From: JBEKYH01 sp049511115
GTDB lineage: Bacteria > Planctomycetota > Phycisphaerae > Tepidisphaerales > Tepidisphaeraceae
Direction: 5' to 3'
NCBI GenBank assembly: GCA_049511115.1
Contig: JBEKYH010000220.1
Location: forward strand, 1-7,911
Length of the DNA: 7,911 bases
The notes under the pieces were generated by a model. That model was not told the DNA's origin, searched no databases, and saw only the letters and a list, made by a program, of their open reading frames with translations. A program made the position numbers and the translations under genes. Numbering within the stretch: position 1 is the stretch's first letter; every line of letters begins with the position of its first letter. This document shows, one piece after another, positions 6,136 to 7,911 of this stretch.

Positions 6136-7141
6136 GCATCGTTGGTGCGTCGGATTGGCTGCCTTTGGGTTAATGCTTTCAGCAATCGGGGCCGGCGGCT
6201 GCTCACCGGAGAAGAAAAACTACTATAACATGGTGCCCCTGCCCCCCAACGCACCGGCCGTTCCACCGGCTAAGGCAACCGCGATCGACGAAGGTTTGCG
6301 TGATTCCGCCCTCGCCGAATTGCTCACCGAAGTCGACTCCAACGACCCCACGCTCCGGTCCAACGCCCTGGAGGCGCTGCAACAAACCAGCCCGCCTGAC
6401 GCCGTGGCCCCGGCCCTCAAGGGCTTGAGCGACCCCGATCCCGGCGTGCGCTTCGCCGCCTGCATGGTGGTAGGGGAGTTGAAACTCGCGCAGGCCCACG
6501 ACGGCCTCCTGCGCATGCACGATGACAAGGATATCCCGGAGGTCGAGGTGGCCGTCCGCTTTGCCCTGCACCGCCTCGGCGATACGCGCTACAGCCACGA
6601 TCTGGAAGCCTATTCTCGCGACACCGACCCGCAAATCCGCGGCAAAACCGCCCTGGTCCTGGGGATGCTTGGCGAACCCTCGGCGGCCGATGTCCTCCAT
6701 CCCATGCGCTACGACGAGGACCCGGCCGTGCGCTTGCAGGTGGCCAGTTCCCTATGGCTCATGGGCGATGAGCAGGGCCTCGAAGACCTCCTCGCCTGGG
6801 CCATCAGCAAATATCCCGATGATCTGATCCTGGCCACACTTGCGCTCGCCGCCCCCAAGGACCAGCGCGTCATCCAGCACATCCGCGCCAACCTTGTCAC
6901 CGATTACCCGGAAGTCGATTTGGCCGCCGCCCGCGCGTTGGGAGAACTGTCATCCGACGAGGGTTATACGGTTGCGACCAACGGCGCCGCCAGCCAGGAC
7001 CCCCGCCAGCGCTTCCTGGCCGCCTTAGCCCTTGGCGCCATCGGCCGGCCGGATGCCCAGCCGATTCTGGCAACCTTATTGAAAGACCAATCGCCCCGCG
7101 TCCGCATCGGCGCCGCCACGGCGATCCTCCAATTGCATTAG
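6128..7141 (+). CDS. HEAT-repeat lipoprotein of unknown role
   Basis: A 337-residue exported protein. The N-terminus MYKHRWCVGLAAFGLMLSAI is a lipoprotein-like signal peptide with GAGG-C25; the Ala at -3 is less usual than Leu, so lipidation is likely but not certain. Residues 36-55 are a Pro/Ala-rich linker. The rest is a chain of about eight HEAT/PBS-lyase-type helical repeats of roughly 30-37 residues. Each has a D-P-x-V-R-like turn followed by an Ala/Leu helix: DPGVRFAACMVVGEL (105-119), PEVEVAVRFALHRLGD (137-152), DPQIRGKTALVLGMLGE (167-183), DPAVRLQVASSLWLMGD (198-214), PEVDLAAARALGELSSD (261-277), DPRQRFLAALALGAIG (291-306) and SPRVRIGAATAILQLH (322-337). Such solenoids serve as protein-binding scaffolds; no catalytic residues are visible. 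The ATG overlaps the end of lnt by 8 bases with its own strong ribosome site, so the two are co-transcribed and probably translationally coupled. Periplasmic side, membrane-anchored location is inferred. Confidence 0.9.
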   Translation: MYKHRWCVGLAAFGLMLSAIGAGGCSPEKKNYYNMVPLPPNAPAVPPAKATAIDEGLRDSALAELLTEVDSNDPTLRSNALEALQQTSPPDAVAPALKGLSDPDPGVRFAACMVVGELKLAQAHDGLLRMHDDKDIPEVEVAVRFALHRLGDTRYSHDLEAYSRDTDPQIRGKTALVLGMLGEPSAADVLHPMRYDEDPAVRLQVASSLWLMGDEQGLEDLLAWAISKYPDDLILATLALAAPKDQRVIQHIRANLVTDYPEVDLAAARALGELSSDEGYTVATNGAASQDPRQRFLAALALGAIGRPDAQPILATLLKDQSPRVRIGAATAILQLH

Positions 7142-7148
7142 GGTGGTC

Positions 7149-7167
7149 AATCTTGGCCCCCAAGGTT
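7149..7167 (+). terminator. Hairpin after the lnt-HEAT operon, possible terminator
   Basis: AATCTTGG (7149-7156) and CCAAGGTT (7160-7167) form an 8-bp stem with one G-T pair and a CCC loop, beginning 8 bases after the stop codon. No T-run follows, so it is not a canonical intrinsic terminator. It may instead protect the 3' end or assist another termination mode. Confidence 0.35.
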
Positions 7168-7296
7168 ATCAGCCATTGCCAATTCCCAATGTTCCCATCA
7201 GCAATGAGAACTCTTCATAAGTCTTGCAAGGACCCCAATGTGCGCCCACGCTTCTTTCGCCGCCGAGCTTTTCCGCGATCCCGCCTCGTGCTCATC

Positions 7297-7314
7297 AACC
7301 CTACGCCGAGGGTT
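7297..7314. other. Short inverted repeat AACCCT-N6-AGGGTT
   Basis: AACCCT (7297-7302) and AGGGTT (7309-7314) pair around ACGCCG and are followed on the plus strand by AAATTT. It lies about 30 bases upstream of the predicted acylphosphatase promoter. It could be a weak terminator of upstream transcription or a protein-binding palindrome. Nothing else is recognisable in 7168-7340. Confidence 0.3.
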
Positions 7315-7340
7315 AAATTTGCCTAGACAGCAGATTTTTC

Positions 7341-7369
7341 TTGGAGAATGAGGAGTGTTTGGATATTAT
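7341..7369 (+). promoter_or_regulatory. Possible promoter just upstream of the acylphosphatase gene
   Basis: TTGGAG (7341-7346) and TATTAT (7364-7369) are 17 bases apart. The -10 box is a 5/6 match, the -35 only 3/6. The local sequence (7361-7375) is strikingly AT-rich for this window. A transcript from here would start about 7376, only a couple of bases before the ATG at 7378, giving a leaderless or nearly leaderless mRNA. Confidence 0.35.
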
Positions 7370-7377
7370 TTAACACG

Positions 7378-7680
7378 ATGCTCAAGCCTGCAGTTGAATC
7401 TCCTTCGCTGCTTCGTCGTCGCTATCTCTTCGGCGGCAAGGTTCAGGGAGTAGGTTTCAGGTACACAGCTCGAAACATCGCCATGCGGCACAACGTCACC
7501 GGCTACGTCAAAAATCTTTGTGATGGCAAGGTGGAACTGGTTCTGGAAGGACCTGTCGACGAAGTGCAGTGCGTTGTGGACTCCGTAAAAGAGCGGATGG
7601 CCGATTACATCCGCCGCGTCGATGAACTCGATATGCCGCCCACCGGTGAATTTGCCTATTTTTCCATCCGCCATTGTTGA
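7378..7680 (+). CDS. acyP: Acylphosphatase
   Basis: Small cytosolic enzyme that hydrolyses acyl phosphates such as carbamoyl phosphate or 1,3-bisphosphoglycerate. The product is 100 residues from this start, close to the usual 90-100. Both family signatures are complete: FGGKVQGVGFR (residues 18-28), whose Arg28 binds the phosphate, and GYVKNLCDGKVELVLEG (42-58), whose Asn46 is the catalytic Asn. The C-terminal GEFAYFSIRH fits the last beta strand. An in-frame ATG at 7348 would add 10 residues (MRSVWILFNT). I prefer 7378 because the added codons include ATA and TTA, unlike the GC-rich usage around them, and because the GGAG before 7348 is only one base away. Neither ATG has a well-spaced ribosome site, so the start is uncertain. 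The gene stands alone, convergent with an NHL-repeat gene 39 bases away. The physiological substrate is not inferable from context. Confidence 0.93.
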   Translation: MLKPAVESPSLLRRRYLFGGKVQGVGFRYTARNIAMRHNVTGYVKNLCDGKVELVLEGPVDEVQCVVDSVKERMADYIRRVDELDMPPTGEFAYFSIRHC

Positions 7681-7719
7681 ATGCTCCCGCCGCCAGGTCC
7701 GCCAAGAGGCGCCCGCCCC

Positions 7720-7911
7720 CTAATCAATCGCCAACCCATACGGCCCGCCCCAGGGGTTGTCCCCGGTATCGATCGAGTCGATCTGTCCCATGTACACGCC
7801 GCTGCTGCTGAACTCCTCCAGGCGGTAATTGGCATTGTCCGCCACCCAGATATCGCCGTTGGCGTCAATGGCAATCCCCAGGGCCAGGTCGAATTGGCCG
7901 TCGCCGCTTCC
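7720..7911 (-). CDS. NHL-repeat beta-propeller protein, C-terminal end only
   Basis: The minus-strand frame entering from the right edge gives 63 residues and then TAG (7722-7720). It starts GSGDGQFDLALGIAIDANGD and continues IWVADNANYRLEEFSSSGVYMGQI. This is one complete NHL repeat: the G-x-G-x-F lead, the GIAID strand, the IWVAD strand and the N-x-R-(I/L)-x-x-F strand. A partial second repeat follows and stops after WGGPYGLAID, that is after the first strand of the next blade. NHL propellers are usually secreted or periplasmic scaffolds or enzymes; the function of this one cannot be told from the tail. The start, any signal peptide and the number of blades lie outside the window. Confidence 0.88.
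   Translation of the reverse strand, partial: GSGDGQFDLALGIAIDANGDIWVADNANYRLEEFSSSGVYMGQIDSIDTGDNPWGGPYGLAID

Noticed and set aside
7204..7326. 40-codon frame MRTLHKSCKDPNV... between the HEAT gene and the acylphosphatase gene
   Set aside because: No ribosome binding site, Arg-rich composition typical of random GC-rich sequence, and no recognisable motif.

Overview
This is a GC-rich bacterial window with six genes that I can support. Features pointing to a Planctomycetota/PVC-type bacterium are the lipoprotein-heavy content, HEAT- and NHL-repeat proteins, and a dispersed-type inverted repeat reading GCCGAGACACAGAGACGC. No rRNA or other marker gene is present, so this placement is an inference of modest confidence. 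The cell is certainly diderm in type: it encodes apolipoprotein N-acyltransferase and a tripartite-type RND efflux system.

Positions 1-3377 (minus strand) hold a two-gene efflux operon. A lipoprotein membrane-fusion protein (MdtA/AcrA type) is followed, with a 4-base GTGA overlap, by an RND inner-membrane pump of the MdtB/MdtC type. The pump runs off the left edge after 739 codons. Positions 3378-3532 form a compact divergent control region, with back-to-back sigma70-like promoters and two GATC-centred palindromes that together make a 19-bp inverted repeat. Positions 3533-4189 (plus strand) encode the TetR/AcrR-family regulator that probably binds there and represses both directions.

Positions 4186-4307 are a long inverted repeat (32-bp perfect arms) whose left end supplies the stop codon of the tetR gene. 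It looks like a dispersed intergenic repeat. Positions 4369-7141 (plus strand) hold lnt, overlapping by 8 bases a gene for a HEAT-repeat lipoprotein, so the last enzyme of lipoprotein maturation is translationally linked to a probable substrate. After about 200 bases of non-coding sequence comes a small acylphosphatase gene (to 7680). The window closes with the C-terminal end of a convergent NHL-repeat protein (7720-7911, minus strand).

The genes are recognisable families. I did not find a wholly new system. The parts most worth a second look are the double operator in the divergent promoter, the inverted repeat fused to the tetR stop codon, and the lnt/lipoprotein overlap.
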